Source of the DNA: Clavibacter michiganensis subsp. tessellarius
GTDB lineage: Bacteria; Actinomycetota; Actinomycetes; Actinomycetales; Microbacteriaceae
Direction of reading: 5' to 3'
Length of the DNA: 64,000 bases
Assembly: GCF_021922985.1 (NCBI RefSeq)
Contig: NZ_CP040788.1
Coordinates: forward strand, 62,001 to 126,000
The position numbers and the translations under genes are program-made. The notes beneath the pieces are model-generated. The model saw only the letters and a program-made list of their open reading frames with translations. It was not told where the DNA came from and did not search any database. Positions 10,894-20,070 of this stretch are shown here, piece by piece. Positions within the stretch are counted from its first letter, which is position 1; the number at the start of each line of letters is the position of its first letter.

Positions 10894-12372
10894 GTGAGTG
10901 AATCAGCGGAACCGGTAGACGTCGTCCTCGTCGGCGGCGGGATCATGAGCGCGACGCTCGGCACCCTCATCAAGCAGCTCGAACCCGACTGGACCATCCA
11001 GATCTTCGAGCGCCTCGGTGAGGTCGCCATGGAGTCGAGCAACCCGTGGAACAACGCGGGCACCGGCCACGCGGCGCTCTGCGAGCTGAACTACACGCCG
11101 GAGAAGGACGGGAAGATCGAGATCGGGTCCGCGACCCGCATCAACGAGCAGTTCCAGCTCTCCCGCCAGTTCTGGGCCCACCTGGTCACCGCGGGCGCCG
11201 TCCCGGAGCCCAAGGAGTTCATCAACCCCACCCCGCACATGACGTTCGTGCGCGGCAAGGAGAACGCGGAGTTCCTGCGCCGCCGGTTCGACGCCATGCG
11301 CGCGCACCCGCTCTTCGAGGCCATGGAGTACTCCGAGGACCCCGCGGTCATCCACTCCTGGGCCCCGCTCCTCGTGCTCCAGCGCGACAAGGACGAGGTC
11401 ATCGCGGCCACGCGCTTCGAGGGCGGCACCGACGTCGACTTCGGCGCCCTCACCAACAAGCTCGTCGACTACCTCACGGAGCACGGCGCGGCCCTGCACC
11501 TCAACCACGAGGTCCGCAGCCTGTCGCAGAACCCGGACGGCACCTGGCACCTCCGCATCCGCAACGACGTCGGCCGCTCGACCGTCCAGGTGGACGCGAG
11601 GTTCGTGTTCATCGGCGCGGGCGGCGGCGCGCTGCCCCTCCTGCAGAAGTCGGGCATCCCCGAGATCAAGGGCTTCGGCGGATTCCCCATCAGCGGCGAG
11701 TGGTTCCGCACCGATGACCCGGAGATCGTCGCCAAGCACCGCGCGAAGGTCTACGGCAAGGCCGCCATCGGCTCCCCGCCCATGTCCGTGCCGCACCTCG
11801 ACACGCGCGTGGTGGGAGGCGAGACCTCCCTCCTCTTCGGGCCCTACGCCGGCTTCAGCCCGCGCTTCCTCAAGAAGGGGTCCCTGCTCGACCTGTTCGC
11901 GTCGATCCGCCCGCACAACATCGTCCCGATGCTCGCCGTCGCCAAGGACAACCTGGGCCTCATCAAGTACCTCGTCAGCCAGCTCCTCGCCTCGAAGGAG
12001 ACGAAGTTCGACGCGCTCCGCGAGTTCATGCCCACGGCCGACCGGAAGGACTGGTACCCGGTCACGGCCGGCCAGCGGGTCCAGGTCATGAAGAAGGACG
12101 CGAAGAAGGGCGGCGTCCTGCAGTTCGGCACCGAGGTCGTCGCGGCGGCCGACGGGAGCATCGCGGGCCTCCTCGGCGCCTCGCCGGGCGCCTCCACGGC
12201 CGTCCCGATCATGCTCGACGTGCTCGAGCGCTGCTTCCCGGAGCGCATCGACGGCTGGCGCAAGCCGCTGAAGCGCATGATCCCGAACTACGGAACCCTC
12301 GTCGCGTCCGACCCGAAGAAGACGCCGAAGATCATCGCGGAGACCGCCGAGGTCCTCGAGCTCCAGCACTGA
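10894..12372 (+). CDS. mqo: Malate:quinone oxidoreductase
   Basis: 492 residues, the family length. The FAD-binding N-terminus [16 protein letters not shown] is followed by the conserved [23 protein letters not shown]. Further family segments are [38 protein letters not shown] (spanning about 11790-11860) and a C-terminal SPGASTA nucleotide-contact region. This membrane-associated flavoprotein oxidises malate to oxaloacetate and passes electrons to menaquinone, replacing or bypassing NAD malate dehydrogenase in the TCA cycle. It is monocistronic, between the asd terminator and its own hairpin. Confidence 0.97.
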   Translation: MSESAEPVDVVLVGGGIMSATLGTLIKQLEPDWTIQIFERLGEVAMESSNPWNNAGTGHAALCELNYTPEKDGKIEIGSATRINEQFQLSRQFWAHLVTAGAVPEPKEFINPTPHMTFVRGKENAEFLRRRFDAMRAHPLFEAMEYSEDPAVIHSWAPLLVLQRDKDEVIAATRFEGGTDVDFGALTNKLVDYLTEHGAALHLNHEVRSLSQNPDGTWHLRIRNDVGRSTVQVDARFVFIGAGGGALPLLQKSGIPEIKGFGGFPISGEWFRTDDPEIVAKHRAKVYGKAAIGSPPMSVPHLDTRVVGGETSLLFGPYAGFSPRFLKKGSLLDLFASIRPHNIVPMLAVAKDNLGLIKYLVSQLLASKETKFDALREFMPTADRKDWYPVTAGQRVQVMKKDAKKGGVLQFGTEVVAAADGSIAGLLGASPGASTAVPIMLDVLERCFPERIDGWRKPLKRMIPNYGTLVASDPKKTPKIIAETAEVLELQH

Positions 12373-12373
12373 C

Positions 12374-12405
12374 GGGCGGGGCGGTCGCGCACGGTGCGGC
12401 CGCCC
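12374..12405 (+). terminator. Probable terminator of mqo
   Basis: GGGCGG (12374-12379) pairs with CCGCCC (12400-12405) right after the stop, followed by TCCTC. The stem is short and the loop long, so this is only moderate support. Confidence 0.4.
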
Positions 12406-12430
12406 TCCTCGGCATCCGCTCGCGCTCCGT

Positions 12431-12446
12431 TCGAAAGTGTGTTCGA
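12431..12446 (+). promoter_or_regulatory. LexA-type SOS box
   Basis: TCGAAAGTGTGTTCGA matches the actinobacterial SOS box TCGAAC-N4-GTTCGA at 11 of 12 defined positions (A instead of C at position 6). It lies 8 bases before the ATG of the radical SAM gene, where a repressor would block the promoter or start. Confidence 0.7.
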
Positions 12447-12454
12447 ATGTCCGC

Positions 12455-13651
12455 ATGAGGTGGAGCGCGCAGAAGCTGTCGGATGCGAGCGCGGACGCGC
12501 TGCCGGGGCTCGTCCGGTTGAGCAACCTGGTGCAGAGCGTCCGCACCCCGGAGTTCCAGGGCGTGACGTTCCACGAGGTGCTCGCGAAGTCGGCCCTCAA
12601 CCGCGTGCCGGGGGAGTCGAAGGTCATGCCGTACGGGTGGACCATCAACCCGTACCGCGGCTGCACGCACGCCTGCGTCTACTGCTTCGCCCGGCCGACG
12701 CACGCGTACCTCGACCTCGACGGCGGCCGCGACTTCGACGACCAGATCGTCGTCAAGGTCAACGTCGCCGAGGTCCTCGCCCGGGAGCTCGCGAAGCCCA
12801 CGTGGACGCACGACGCGGTCGCGCTCGGCACCAACACCGACCCGTACCAGCGCGCCGAGGGCCGCTACGCGCTCATGCCGGGCATCATCGCGGCGCTGGC
12901 CTCGTCGGGCACGCCGCTCTCGATCCTCACCAAGGGCACGCTCCTCCGGCGCGACCTGCCGCTGCTCGCCGAAGCGTCCGCGACCGTCCCCGTCGACCTC
13001 GCGATGAGCATCGCCGTGCTGGACGACGACCTGCAGCAGTCCGTCGAGCCGGGCACGCCCACGACCGCCGCGCGCCTCGCGACCGTCACCGCGATCCGCG
13101 AGGCCGGCCTCGACTGCACGGTCTTCATGATGCCGATCCTGCCGATGCTCACCGACTCGGTGGAGCACCTCGACCACGCGCTCAGCCGCATCCGCGAGGC
13201 CGGCGGCACGCGCGTCCTCTACTCCGCGCTGTACCTCAAGCCCGGCGTGAAGGAGTGGTACCTCGAGTGGCTCGAGCGGGAGCGGCCGGAGCTGGTGGGC
13301 CGCTACCTCGACCTGTACGCGCGCGGCGCGTACGCCCCGCAGGCCTACCGCTCGTGGCTCACGGCGCGCATGGCCCCGCTCGTCCGCCGGCACGGGCTGG
13401 GCGGCGGCCGGGTGGATCCCCGCACGGGTGGCGTGCTGTCCCGGGCCGACGTGCCCGGCATCGAGGGTCAGGTCGCGCGGCCCGCCGCACCGCGACCGGG
13501 CTGGAGCCAGGAGGGCGCGGACAGCCGGGCCACCACCTCCCGGGGGCGCGGCAGCTGGGCGGCGGGGCCCACGCGGTCGTCGGCGCCGGGACCCCTGGTC
13601 GCCGCCGCGCTGCCCGCCGGGCCCGCGAGCACGCAGGCCACCCTGTTCTGA
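12455..13651 (+). CDS. Rv2578c-family radical SAM protein, probably SOS-controlled
   Basis: 398 residues. The ATG at 12455 gives the family N-terminus MRW; a GTG at 12437 overlaps the SOS box. The radical SAM cluster motif CTHACVYC (Cys70, Cys74, Cys77) follows NPYRG, and the order of motifs resembles the spore photoproduct lyase branch (SplB-like). Later segments LGTNTDPYQ and LTKGTLLRRD are typical of that group. The last 60 residues are low in complexity. The substrate is unknown; the SOS box and the lyase-like family suggest a DNA-damage role, which is inference. It stands alone, ended by a 12-bp hairpin. Confidence 0.9.
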   Translation: MRWSAQKLSDASADALPGLVRLSNLVQSVRTPEFQGVTFHEVLAKSALNRVPGESKVMPYGWTINPYRGCTHACVYCFARPTHAYLDLDGGRDFDDQIVVKVNVAEVLARELAKPTWTHDAVALGTNTDPYQRAEGRYALMPGIIAALASSGTPLSILTKGTLLRRDLPLLAEASATVPVDLAMSIAVLDDDLQQSVEPGTPTTAARLATVTAIREAGLDCTVFMMPILPMLTDSVEHLDHALSRIREAGGTRVLYSALYLKPGVKEWYLEWLERERPELVGRYLDLYARGAYAPQAYRSWLTARMAPLVRRHGLGGGRVDPRTGGVLSRADVPGIEGQVARPAAPRPGWSQEGADSRATTSRGRGSWAAGPTRSSAPGPLVAAALPAGPASTQATLF

Positions 13652-13668
13652 GCCGGGGCGACGGCGGT

Positions 13669-13698
13669 GTCCGCGGAGGGTCCGCGCCCTCGGCGGAC
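13669..13698 (+). terminator. Terminator of the radical SAM gene
   Basis: Arms 13669-13680 and 13687-13698 form a 12-bp stem with one mismatch and a 6-base loop, 17 bases after the stop. Confidence 0.65.
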
Positions 13699-13711
13699 CC
13701 GGCGCGCTGGC

Positions 13712-13717
13712 TACAGT
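13712..13717 (+). promoter_or_regulatory. -10 box for regulator-tdk (leaderless)
   Basis: TACAGT is followed by 6 bases and the ATG at 13724. Confidence 0.5.
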
Positions 13718-13723
13718 TCTCCC

Positions 13724-14404
13724 ATGACCACCCTGCGGCTCCCGGGGGCGGGCACGACGTCGGCCGCCGGGCGCGGGGTCGCGCAGCCCGTCCGCGTCGC
13801 CGTGCTCATGGGCCACGAGTCGGCGCTCGACGAGGTCTGCTCGATCCTCCAGAGCCGCGCACCCGAGGTCGACGTGGTCGTCGGCACCACGGGCTGGCTC
13901 CAGCTCGTCCGGTCGCCGCGCTTCCCGACCGAGGTCGTCGTGCTCGACTACGACCTCGCCGACGCGGTCAGCGTCGAGGGGCGCGTGCGGTCCTGCCGGG
14001 CGGCCGGGGCGAGCGTCGTGGTGCTCTCCCGATCCGGGAGCCCGGAGGTCCGTCGCCGGGTGCTCGGCTCGGGTGCCTCCGCCCTCCTCGCCGGTCCCGT
14101 CCCCGCGCGTGACATCGTCGTGGCGGTGCGCTCCGCGGTCGCGGCGGCCCGGGCGGCCGCGCACGACCCGGATCCGGCTCCCGCGTTCCCGAGCCCCCGG
14201 CTCAGCCAGGGCGAGGAGCAGGCGCTCCGCCTCTACGTCACGGGCCGCTCGACCGTCGACGTGGCGGCGCAGATGAACGTGCAGTACGAGACGGCCAAGA
14301 CCTACCTCCGGCGGGTGCGCGCCAAGTACCGGCTGGTGGGTCGCGCGGCGGGGCGCCGGGCCGACCTGATCGAACGGGCCGCCGAGGACGGCTACCTTCG
14401 GTAG
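13724..14404 (+). CDS. LuxR-type DNA-binding regulator with degenerate receiver domain
   Basis: 226 residues. Residues about 22-140 have the alternating strand/helix layout of a receiver (VVVLDYDLADAVSVEGRV, VVVLSRSGSPEVRRRVL), but the acidic pocket and conserved phospho-acceptor context are poorly kept, so phosphorylation is doubtful. Residues about 165-220 form a LuxR-like helix-turn-helix (GRSTVDVAAQMNVQYETAKTY). No partner kinase is nearby. The stop is directly followed by the tdk start, so the two are co-transcribed. The target genes are unknown. Confidence 0.75.
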   Translation: MTTLRLPGAGTTSAAGRGVAQPVRVAVLMGHESALDEVCSILQSRAPEVDVVVGTTGWLQLVRSPRFPTEVVVLDYDLADAVSVEGRVRSCRAAGASVVVLSRSGSPEVRRRVLGSGASALLAGPVPARDIVVAVRSAVAAARAAAHDPDPAPAFPSPRLSQGEEQALRLYVTGRSTVDVAAQMNVQYETAKTYLRRVRAKYRLVGRAAGRRADLIERAAEDGYLR

Positions 14405-15079
14405 ATGGCCAAGCTCTACTTCCGATTCGGCGCGATGAACAGCGGCAAGAGCACCTCGATGCTGCAGGCCGCGTACAACTACGAGGAGCGCGGGCAGCAC
14501 GTCCTGCTCACGAAGCCCGTCATCGACACCAAGGGCGACCGCGACATCGTGTCCCGCCTCGGGGTCCGCCGCCCGGTCGACTTCCTGCTCGAGCCGGACG
14601 CGGACGTCTGGCAGGAGTTCGGGATCCACCGCGACCGCGTGCTGCAGGAGCTCGGCGGCCCCACGGCCTGCCTCCTCGTCGACGAGGCCCAGTTCCTCCG
14701 CGAGTCGCAGGTCGACGACCTGCTGCGCATCGCGATCCTGCAGGACGTGCCCGTGATCGCCTACGGCATCCGCACCGACTTCCAGACCGTCGCGTTCCCG
14801 GGCAGCCGTCGGCTCCTGGAGATCGCGCACAGCCTGGAGGAGATGAAGACCATCTGCCGGTGCGGCCGCAAGGCGGTCTTCAACGCCCGCCAGGTCGGGG
14901 AGCGCTTCATCTTCGCCGGCGACCAGGTCGCCATCGACGGCGCGGACGTCACCTACATGTCGCTGTGCGGCGCGTGCTACCTGGCCGAGAGCGGGGGAGC
15001 GCTGTCGAGCGGACGCCCGGTCGAGGCCGCGCCCGCCGCCTTCGGCTACGCGGCGGGGCCGGACGCCGACTTCGCCTGA
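14405..15079 (+). CDS. tdk: Thymidine kinase
   Basis: 224 residues, starting with zero spacing after the regulator. The P-loop is GAMNSGKST (residues about 9-17), followed by LLVDEAQFL with the catalytic Glu, and a zinc-binding lasso region with CRCG and a second CGAC pair near the C-terminus. It phosphorylates thymidine in the salvage pathway. This is the type II (bacterial/eukaryotic cytosolic) family at the usual length plus a 30-residue tail. Translation probably depends on the upstream regulator gene, since there is no room for its own ribosome site outside coding sequence. Confidence 0.96.
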   Translation: MAKLYFRFGAMNSGKSTSMLQAAYNYEERGQHVLLTKPVIDTKGDRDIVSRLGVRRPVDFLLEPDADVWQEFGIHRDRVLQELGGPTACLLVDEAQFLRESQVDDLLRIAILQDVPVIAYGIRTDFQTVAFPGSRRLLEIAHSLEEMKTICRCGRKAVFNARQVGERFIFAGDQVAIDGADVTYMSLCGACYLAESGGALSSGRPVEAAPAAFGYAAGPDADFA

Positions 15080-15117
15080 GCGGTCGCCGCGCCGGTCGTC
15101 GGGAGCGCCTCCGCGGG

Positions 15118-15210
15118 TCAGTCCCGCAGGTACCGCAGCCCGCATGCGGTGAGCACGCCGGTGATGAGCAGGGTGGCCAACGGGACCAGGGCAGCGCAGA
15201 CGTCGGGCAT
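15118..15210 (-). CDS. Putative 30-residue hydrophobic small protein
   Basis: An ATG at 15210 (minus) opens 30 codons: acidic/short N-terminus (MPDV), then a continuous hydrophobic stretch (ALVPLATLLITGVLTA) and a charged end (RYLRD). AGAAGG precedes it by 11 bases. The shape is that of a single-span membrane peptide. It lies alone on the minus strand between tdk and the polysaccharide gene. No family is recognised; it could be a chance frame. Confidence 0.4.
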   Translation of the reverse strand: MPDVCAALVPLATLLITGVLTACGLRYLRD

Positions 15211-15444
15211 CGGGATCCGGACCTTCTCTTCGGGTGAGCGTTCGGTCGAGCGAGGTGCGGGTGGGTGGCCCGGTCCCTCGCGCCCACGCTAGCCCCCGCC
15301 CGCCGGGGCGGCCCCGCCCCAGAAGGTGGGGCGCGATCCGGTGGACGACATCCGGCCGCTCGGAGGTCGGGCGGGAGTGCCCGGCTGTGGGAGCATGGGC
15401 GGAGGTGCCATCGGGGGGCACCGCACCGACGAGGGGGAGCGCCT

Positions 15445-16839
15445 GTGGAACTGCGTGAATACATCCGGATCCTGCGACGTTCGTGGATCCTCATCCTGCT
15501 CGCGCTGCTGCTCGGGGTCGGGGCCGCTGCCGGCTACTCGCTCGTGCAGACGCCGGAGTACCGGGCCTCCGCGAAGGTGTTCGTGTCGACGCAGTCGGCG
15601 GGCACCGTGTCGGACCTGAGCCAGGGCAACTCGTTCACGCAGCAGGCGGTCAAGAGCTACGCCGACGTCGTGTCCACGCCCGTCGTGCTGGAGCCGGTCA
15701 TCGCCCAGCTCGGCCTCGACGAGACCGCGGAGTCGCTGGCGCCGCGCGTGTCCGCCTCCGCCGCCGCCGACACCGTCATCATCGAGATCGCGGCGCAGGA
15801 CGAGCAGGCCGAGACGGCCGCCGTCATCGCGAACGCCGTCGCGAAGAGCTTCTCCGACGTCGTCGCGCAGCTCGTCCCGGAGGACACCGGCGGTCAGCCG
15901 CAGGTGAAGATCACGACGCTGCAGGAGGCGCGGATCCCCGCGTCACCCGTGTCGCCGCGCGTGCCGCTGAACCTCGCGCTCGGCGCGCTGGTGGGCCTCG
16001 CGCTCGGCATCGCCGTCTCCGTGCTCCGCTCCACGCTCGACACGCGCATCCGCGGCGAGCGGGACCTGCGGCTGGTCACGGACGCGCCCGTCCTCGGTGG
16101 GATCGCGTTCGACCCGAAGGCGAAGGACCGCCCGCTCATCGTGCAGTCGGACCCGCGGAGCCCCCGCGCCGAGTCCTTCCGCAGCCTCCGCACCAACCTG
16201 CAGTTCCTCGACTTCGGCGGCCGGGCGCGCAGCTTCGTCATCACGAGCGCGGTCGAGTCGGAGGGCAAGTCCACCACCACCGCCAACCTGGCGATCGCCC
16301 TCAGCGACGCAGGTGCCCGCGTCGCCGTGATCGACGCCGACCTCCGCCGCCCGAAGCTCGCGTCGTACCTCGGGCTCGAGGGCGCCGTCGGCCTCACCGA
16401 CGTGCTGATCGGGCGCGCGAAGCTCACGGACGTGCTGCAGCCCTGGGGCAACCGCAACATGTTCGTCCTGCCCGCGGGGCAGATCCCGCCGAACCCGAGC
16501 GAGCTGCTCGGATCGCGCACCATGGTCACGCTGCTCAAGGACCTCGAGGCGGAGTTCGACACCGTCCTCATCGACGCGCCGCCGCTGCTGCCCGTCACCG
16601 ACAGCGCCGTGCTCTCCAAGAGCGCCGGCGGGGCGATCCTCGTCGTCTCCTCCGGACGCGCGCACCGCGGCCAGGTGCACGCCGCCATCGAGTCGCTCAA
16701 CAGCGTCGGCGCGGAGGTCCTCGGCGTCGTCCTCACGATGCTGCCCACCAAGGGCCCGGACGCGTACGGCTACGGCCAGTACGGCTACTCGTACGTCCGC
16801 CCCGAGGGTGCGGACGGCACCTCGCCCGCCCCCGCATGA
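15445..16839 (+). CDS. Polysaccharide co-polymerase fused to bacterial tyrosine kinase (Wzz/CpsD type)
   Basis: 464 residues from a GTG after GAGGGGGA. The N-terminal Wzz domain has a first membrane span (about residues 14-33) and the second at about 175-195, with the chain-length domain between them outside. The cytoplasmic BY-kinase domain has Walker A ESEGKST (271-277), Walker A' IDADLRRPK (Asp297) and Walker B VLIDAPP (Asp377), and ends in a tyrosine cluster (YGYGQYGYSY) that is the autophosphorylation site in this family. It controls export and chain length of a capsular or exopolysaccharide. No glycosyltransferases are beside it, so the rest of the pathway is elsewhere. Confidence 0.93.
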   Translation: MELREYIRILRRSWILILLALLLGVGAAAGYSLVQTPEYRASAKVFVSTQSAGTVSDLSQGNSFTQQAVKSYADVVSTPVVLEPVIAQLGLDETAESLAPRVSASAAADTVIIEIAAQDEQAETAAVIANAVAKSFSDVVAQLVPEDTGGQPQVKITTLQEARIPASPVSPRVPLNLALGALVGLALGIAVSVLRSTLDTRIRGERDLRLVTDAPVLGGIAFDPKAKDRPLIVQSDPRSPRAESFRSLRTNLQFLDFGGRARSFVITSAVESEGKSTTTANLAIALSDAGARVAVIDADLRRPKLASYLGLEGAVGLTDVLIGRAKLTDVLQPWGNRNMFVLPAGQIPPNPSELLGSRTMVTLLKDLEAEFDTVLIDAPPLLPVTDSAVLSKSAGGAILVVSSGRAHRGQVHAAIESLNSVGAEVLGVVLTMLPTKGPDAYGYGQYGYSYVRPEGADGTSPAPA

Positions 16840-17166
16840 CCCGCCGGCCGTCCGCCTCCGGGCGCGACGGCCGGACCCGTGTCATCGGGGGCCGCCCGGC
16901 TGTGGCCTGTACGATCCGGATGACACCACCGCTCCGCCCCGCATCTCCCGATGCGCGGATCCCGAGCCCGAGCGCCCCACCGGGTCCGGGTCACGGGTCC
17001 CCGCCCGGGCGCGACCGGGAGCCGGCTTCCCCCGAGGCCGGATCCGACGGCCGCTCGATGCCCGCCACACCGGGAGACACCATGTCGGCTCAGGCCGAGG
17101 CGCCGACGCGCCGCCCAGGAGGACGTCCCTCCGCCCTCCGCGCCCGTCGAGCCGCGGGAGCCGCAC
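16840..17166 (+). other. 327-base gap with possible frameshifted N-terminus of the next gene
   Basis: A -10-like TACGAT lies at 16920-16925. An ATG at 17082, 6 bases after GGGAGA, opens a frame that closes at 17174. From about 17117 the frame of the following gene already shows GC-rich third positions. Shifting by one base near the C-run 17114-17116 would fuse the two. No terminator for the upstream gene was found. Confidence 0.45.
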
Positions 17167-18171
17167 GTGGCTAGGCCGCCCGCCGACGGCCGGAAGCCGA
17201 TGGCCGTCACCGGACGCCCGGCGCGCCGTCGCGCCTCCCTGTCGCGCGTCATCCCGGGCGTCGGGGTCACCGCCGTGGTCGCCTTCCTCGTCATCGACCT
17301 GATCCTGGTCTCCGCCGCCGTCACCCGCACCGGCGGCGGCACGGGGGGCCCGGCGCCGAGCCCGGACGCGGCCGCCTCCGCCTCCGCCTCCGCCTCCGCC
17401 GATCCCGCACCGGCGACCGCCGCTCCCACGCCCGAGCCCACCGCCGCCCCGGCGCCGTCCGTCGCCGCGCCGACGGTGTTCCTCGCCGCGGGGAACGCCG
17501 ACGTCGCCTGGCGCACCACCGCCGGGTCCTGCACGGGCGAGGCCGCGCGCATCCAGACCACCATCGACCGGGGTCGCACCTGGGACACGCGCACGACCGA
17601 CTCGTTCGACGCCCGCCGCGTGCTGGCGCTCTCGGTCGCGAGCCCGGACGTCGGCAGCATCGTCGCCGACGTCACGGCCGCGTGCTCCCGCACCGCACTG
17701 CAGAGCTTCACGGGCGGCGAGTTCTGGCGCGACTCCCCGGCGCTCGCGAGCACCACGGCGTACGTCGACCCCGCGGACCCGGGCACCGTCCACCTCGTGC
17801 AGGGCCAGCGGGACGCGCCGTGCGACGACGCCGTCCAGGCGGTCGACAGCGGCCAGGCGGCCGCGGTCCTCTGCGGATCCGGCGCCGTCCACGTGCGCTC
17901 CGGCGGCGGCGACTTCCGACGCGTCGACGCGCCCGGCGTCCTCGCGCTCGCGCTCGGCCCGGACGGCATCCTCACCGCCGGGACCGCGGAGTCCTGCCGC
18001 GGCACGAGCGTCGGACGCATCGTCCCCTCGACGGGCGCGGTCAGCGTCCTGGGCTGCGCGTCCGCCGTCCCCACGAGCGGCGCGGTCGCGCTCTCCGCCG
18101 CGGGCCGCGACGTGTGGCTCCTGACGGGCGACGCCGTGAGCGTCTCCACCGACGGCGGGGCCAGCTGGTGA
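17167..18171 (+). CDS. Membrane-anchored exported protein with BNR/Asp-box motifs
   Basis: 334 residues from the GTG at 17167 (GGGAG 6 bases upstream); an ATG at 17200 is the alternative, and a longer frameshifted N-terminus is discussed separately. A basic cytoplasmic start is followed by one membrane span (VTAVVAFLVIDLILVSA), then an Ala/Ser/Pro-rich linker of about 60 residues. The outer domain begins TVFLAAGNADVAW and contains Asp-box signatures near both ends (TIDRGRTW and STDGGASW), suggesting a small beta-propeller. No catalytic residues of sialidases were recognised. The function is unknown. The stop overlaps the DUF4012 start (GTGA), and it lies directly after the polysaccharide co-polymerase, so a role at the surface is likely. 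Confidence 0.7.
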   Translation: MARPPADGRKPMAVTGRPARRRASLSRVIPGVGVTAVVAFLVIDLILVSAAVTRTGGGTGGPAPSPDAAASASASASADPAPATAAPTPEPTAAPAPSVAAPTVFLAAGNADVAWRTTAGSCTGEAARIQTTIDRGRTWDTRTTDSFDARRVLALSVASPDVGSIVADVTAACSRTALQSFTGGEFWRDSPALASTTAYVDPADPGTVHLVQGQRDAPCDDAVQAVDSGQAAAVLCGSGAVHVRSGGGDFRRVDAPGVLALALGPDGILTAGTAESCRGTSVGRIVPSTGAVSVLGCASAVPTSGAVALSAAGRDVWLLTGDAVSVSTDGGASW

Positions 18172-19982
18172 GCTCCTCCACGATCCGCTCCCGCCGCGTC
18201 CGCCGCTCCCGACGTCCGTGGACGCGCCGACGGATCCTCGCCGCGGTCGCCGCGGGCCTCGCCCTGCTCGTCGTCCTCTGGATCGCGTGGATCGCCGCGC
18301 GCGCCCTCCTCGCCCGTGGCGAACTCGAGCAGGCCGTCCCGCTCGCGTCCTCCGTGCAGCGCGACCTCCTCGCGGGCGATCCCGCGGGTGCCGCCTCCGG
18401 CGTCGACAAGCTTCGCGAGCACTCCGCGCGCGCCGTCTCCCTCACCTCCGACCCCGTCTGGGCCGTGACGGAGCTCGTCCCGGGCGTGGGCCCGAACCTG
18501 CGCGCCTTCCGCTCCGTGGCCGGCGTCGTCGACCGCATCGGCGGCGACGCCCTCCAGCCCGTGGTGGGGATCGCCGGGACCCTCGACCTCGACAGCCTCA
18601 CGCCGAAGGACGGGCGCATCGACCTCGATCCGATCATCGCGGCGCAGGAGCCGGTGCGGCAGGCGGACGACGCGCTCGACGCCGCGCTGCAGGACGTGAC
18701 GGACATCGACACCGGATCGACCCTCGCCCCGGTCACCGACGCCGTGACCCGCCTGCGCCAGACGGTGTCGTCCGCGGCCGAGACGCTCGCCATCGTGCGC
18801 CACGTCGCCGACCTCGCGCCGGCCATGCTGGGCGCGGACGGCGACCGCTCCTACCTCCTCATGTTCCAGAACAACGCCGAGGTGCGTTCCACGGGCGGCA
18901 TCCCCGGGGCGCTCGCGCTCGTGAAGACCGGCGACGGCGCCTTCTCGCTCGGCACGCAGGACTCCGCCCGCGCCTTCCCGCGCCTCGCCGAGCCCGCGCT
19001 CCCGCTCGACCCGCAGACGGCGGGCCTCTACGGGACGATCACGGGTCGCTACATGCAGGACGTCACGCTCACGCCGGACTTCCCCCAGGCCGCTCCGCTC
19101 GCGGCCGAGATGTGGCGCCTCAAGCACCGCGAGCCGGTGGACGGCGTCATCAGCATCGACCCGGTGGCCCTGTCGTACCTGCTCGAGGCCACCGGGCCCA
19201 TCACGCTCCCGACCGGGGACGTGCTGAAGTCGGATGACGCCGTCAGCCTCCTGCTCCACGACGTCTACCTCCGCTACCCGAACCCCGACGTGCAGGACGC
19301 GGTCTTCGCGAGCGTGGCCGAGACGGTCTTCTCGAAGGTCTCCTCCGGCGACGTGAAGCCGGCGGCCCTCGTCTCCGCGCTCACCCGCGCGGCCGAGGAG
19401 CGGCGGATCCTCATCTGGAACGCGCGCGCGGACGAGCAGGCGACGCTGGACGGCACCACGCTGCAGGGCTCGCTGCCGGTGGACAACAGCGAGTCGACGG
19501 TCTTCGGCGTGTTCCTCAACGACTCGACCGGCGCCAAGATGGACTACTTCCTGAAGCTCGGGACGACGCTGGGCATGTCGATGTGCCGCGACGACGGTCG
19601 CCCGAACTACCGCACGGAGGTCACGCTCACCTCGACCGCCCCGGCGGACGCGGCGTCGCTGCCCTACGTCGTCACGGGCGGCGGCCAGTACGGCGTCGCC
19701 CCGGGCGACGTCAAGACCCGCGTGGCCGTCTACGGTCCTCCGGGCACGGTCCCGCTGAGCGTGCGCATCGACGACCAGGAGGCGCCCTTCCAGCCCGAGG
19801 TCGTCGGCGGTCGGGCCGTCGCCCAGGTCGAGGTGACTCTGAAGCCGGGCCAGGAGGTCCGCATTTCGGTGGACACGCTGGGGGACAAAAAGACCGACAC
19901 GCCGCTGTCGATCGTGACCACGCCGGTGATCGATGCCACGGATACGCAATTCCGCTCGCTGTCCTGTGACGGATCCCGGTAG
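18168..19982 (+). CDS. DUF4012 domain protein, membrane-anchored
   Basis: 604 residues from a GTG overlapping the previous stop by 4 bases. An Arg-rich N-terminus and one membrane span (ILAAVAAGLALLVVLWIAWIAA region, residues about 25-47) are followed by a long outer domain. The segment SYLLMFQNNAEVRSTGG, then IPGALALV, marks DUF4012, a family often encoded with capsule and exopolysaccharide genes in actinobacteria. The C-terminal 100 residues are beta-rich. The biochemical role is unproven. The position after the Wzz/BY-kinase gene supports involvement in polysaccharide export or attachment. Confidence 0.85.
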   Translation: MSSSTIRSRRVRRSRRPWTRRRILAAVAAGLALLVVLWIAWIAARALLARGELEQAVPLASSVQRDLLAGDPAGAASGVDKLREHSARAVSLTSDPVWAVTELVPGVGPNLRAFRSVAGVVDRIGGDALQPVVGIAGTLDLDSLTPKDGRIDLDPIIAAQEPVRQADDALDAALQDVTDIDTGSTLAPVTDAVTRLRQTVSSAAETLAIVRHVADLAPAMLGADGDRSYLLMFQNNAEVRSTGGIPGALALVKTGDGAFSLGTQDSARAFPRLAEPALPLDPQTAGLYGTITGRYMQDVTLTPDFPQAAPLAAEMWRLKHREPVDGVISIDPVALSYLLEATGPITLPTGDVLKSDDAVSLLLHDVYLRYPNPDVQDAVFASVAETVFSKVSSGDVKPAALVSALTRAAEERRILIWNARADEQATLDGTTLQGSLPVDNSESTVFGVFLNDSTGAKMDYFLKLGTTLGMSMCRDDGRPNYRTEVTLTSTAPADAASLPYVVTGGGQYGVAPGDVKTRVAVYGPPGTVPLSVRIDDQEAPFQPEVVGGRAVAQVEVTLKPGQEVRISVDTLGDKKTDTPLSIVTTPVIDATDTQFRSLSCDGSR

Positions 19983-19985
19983 TGT
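19980..19985 (+). promoter_or_regulatory. Possible -10 box for the first small LPVTG gene
   Basis: TAGTGT overlaps the DUF4012 stop. It would give a leader of about 80 bases ending in CAGGGGGA. Confidence 0.35.
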
Positions 19986-20070
19986 CCTCAGTGGGGGATT
20001 GACCGACGGCGGACCCGAGTCCGACGAGTGCCCCCTTGCACCACGCAATCTCACCCAGGGGGAACCACAC

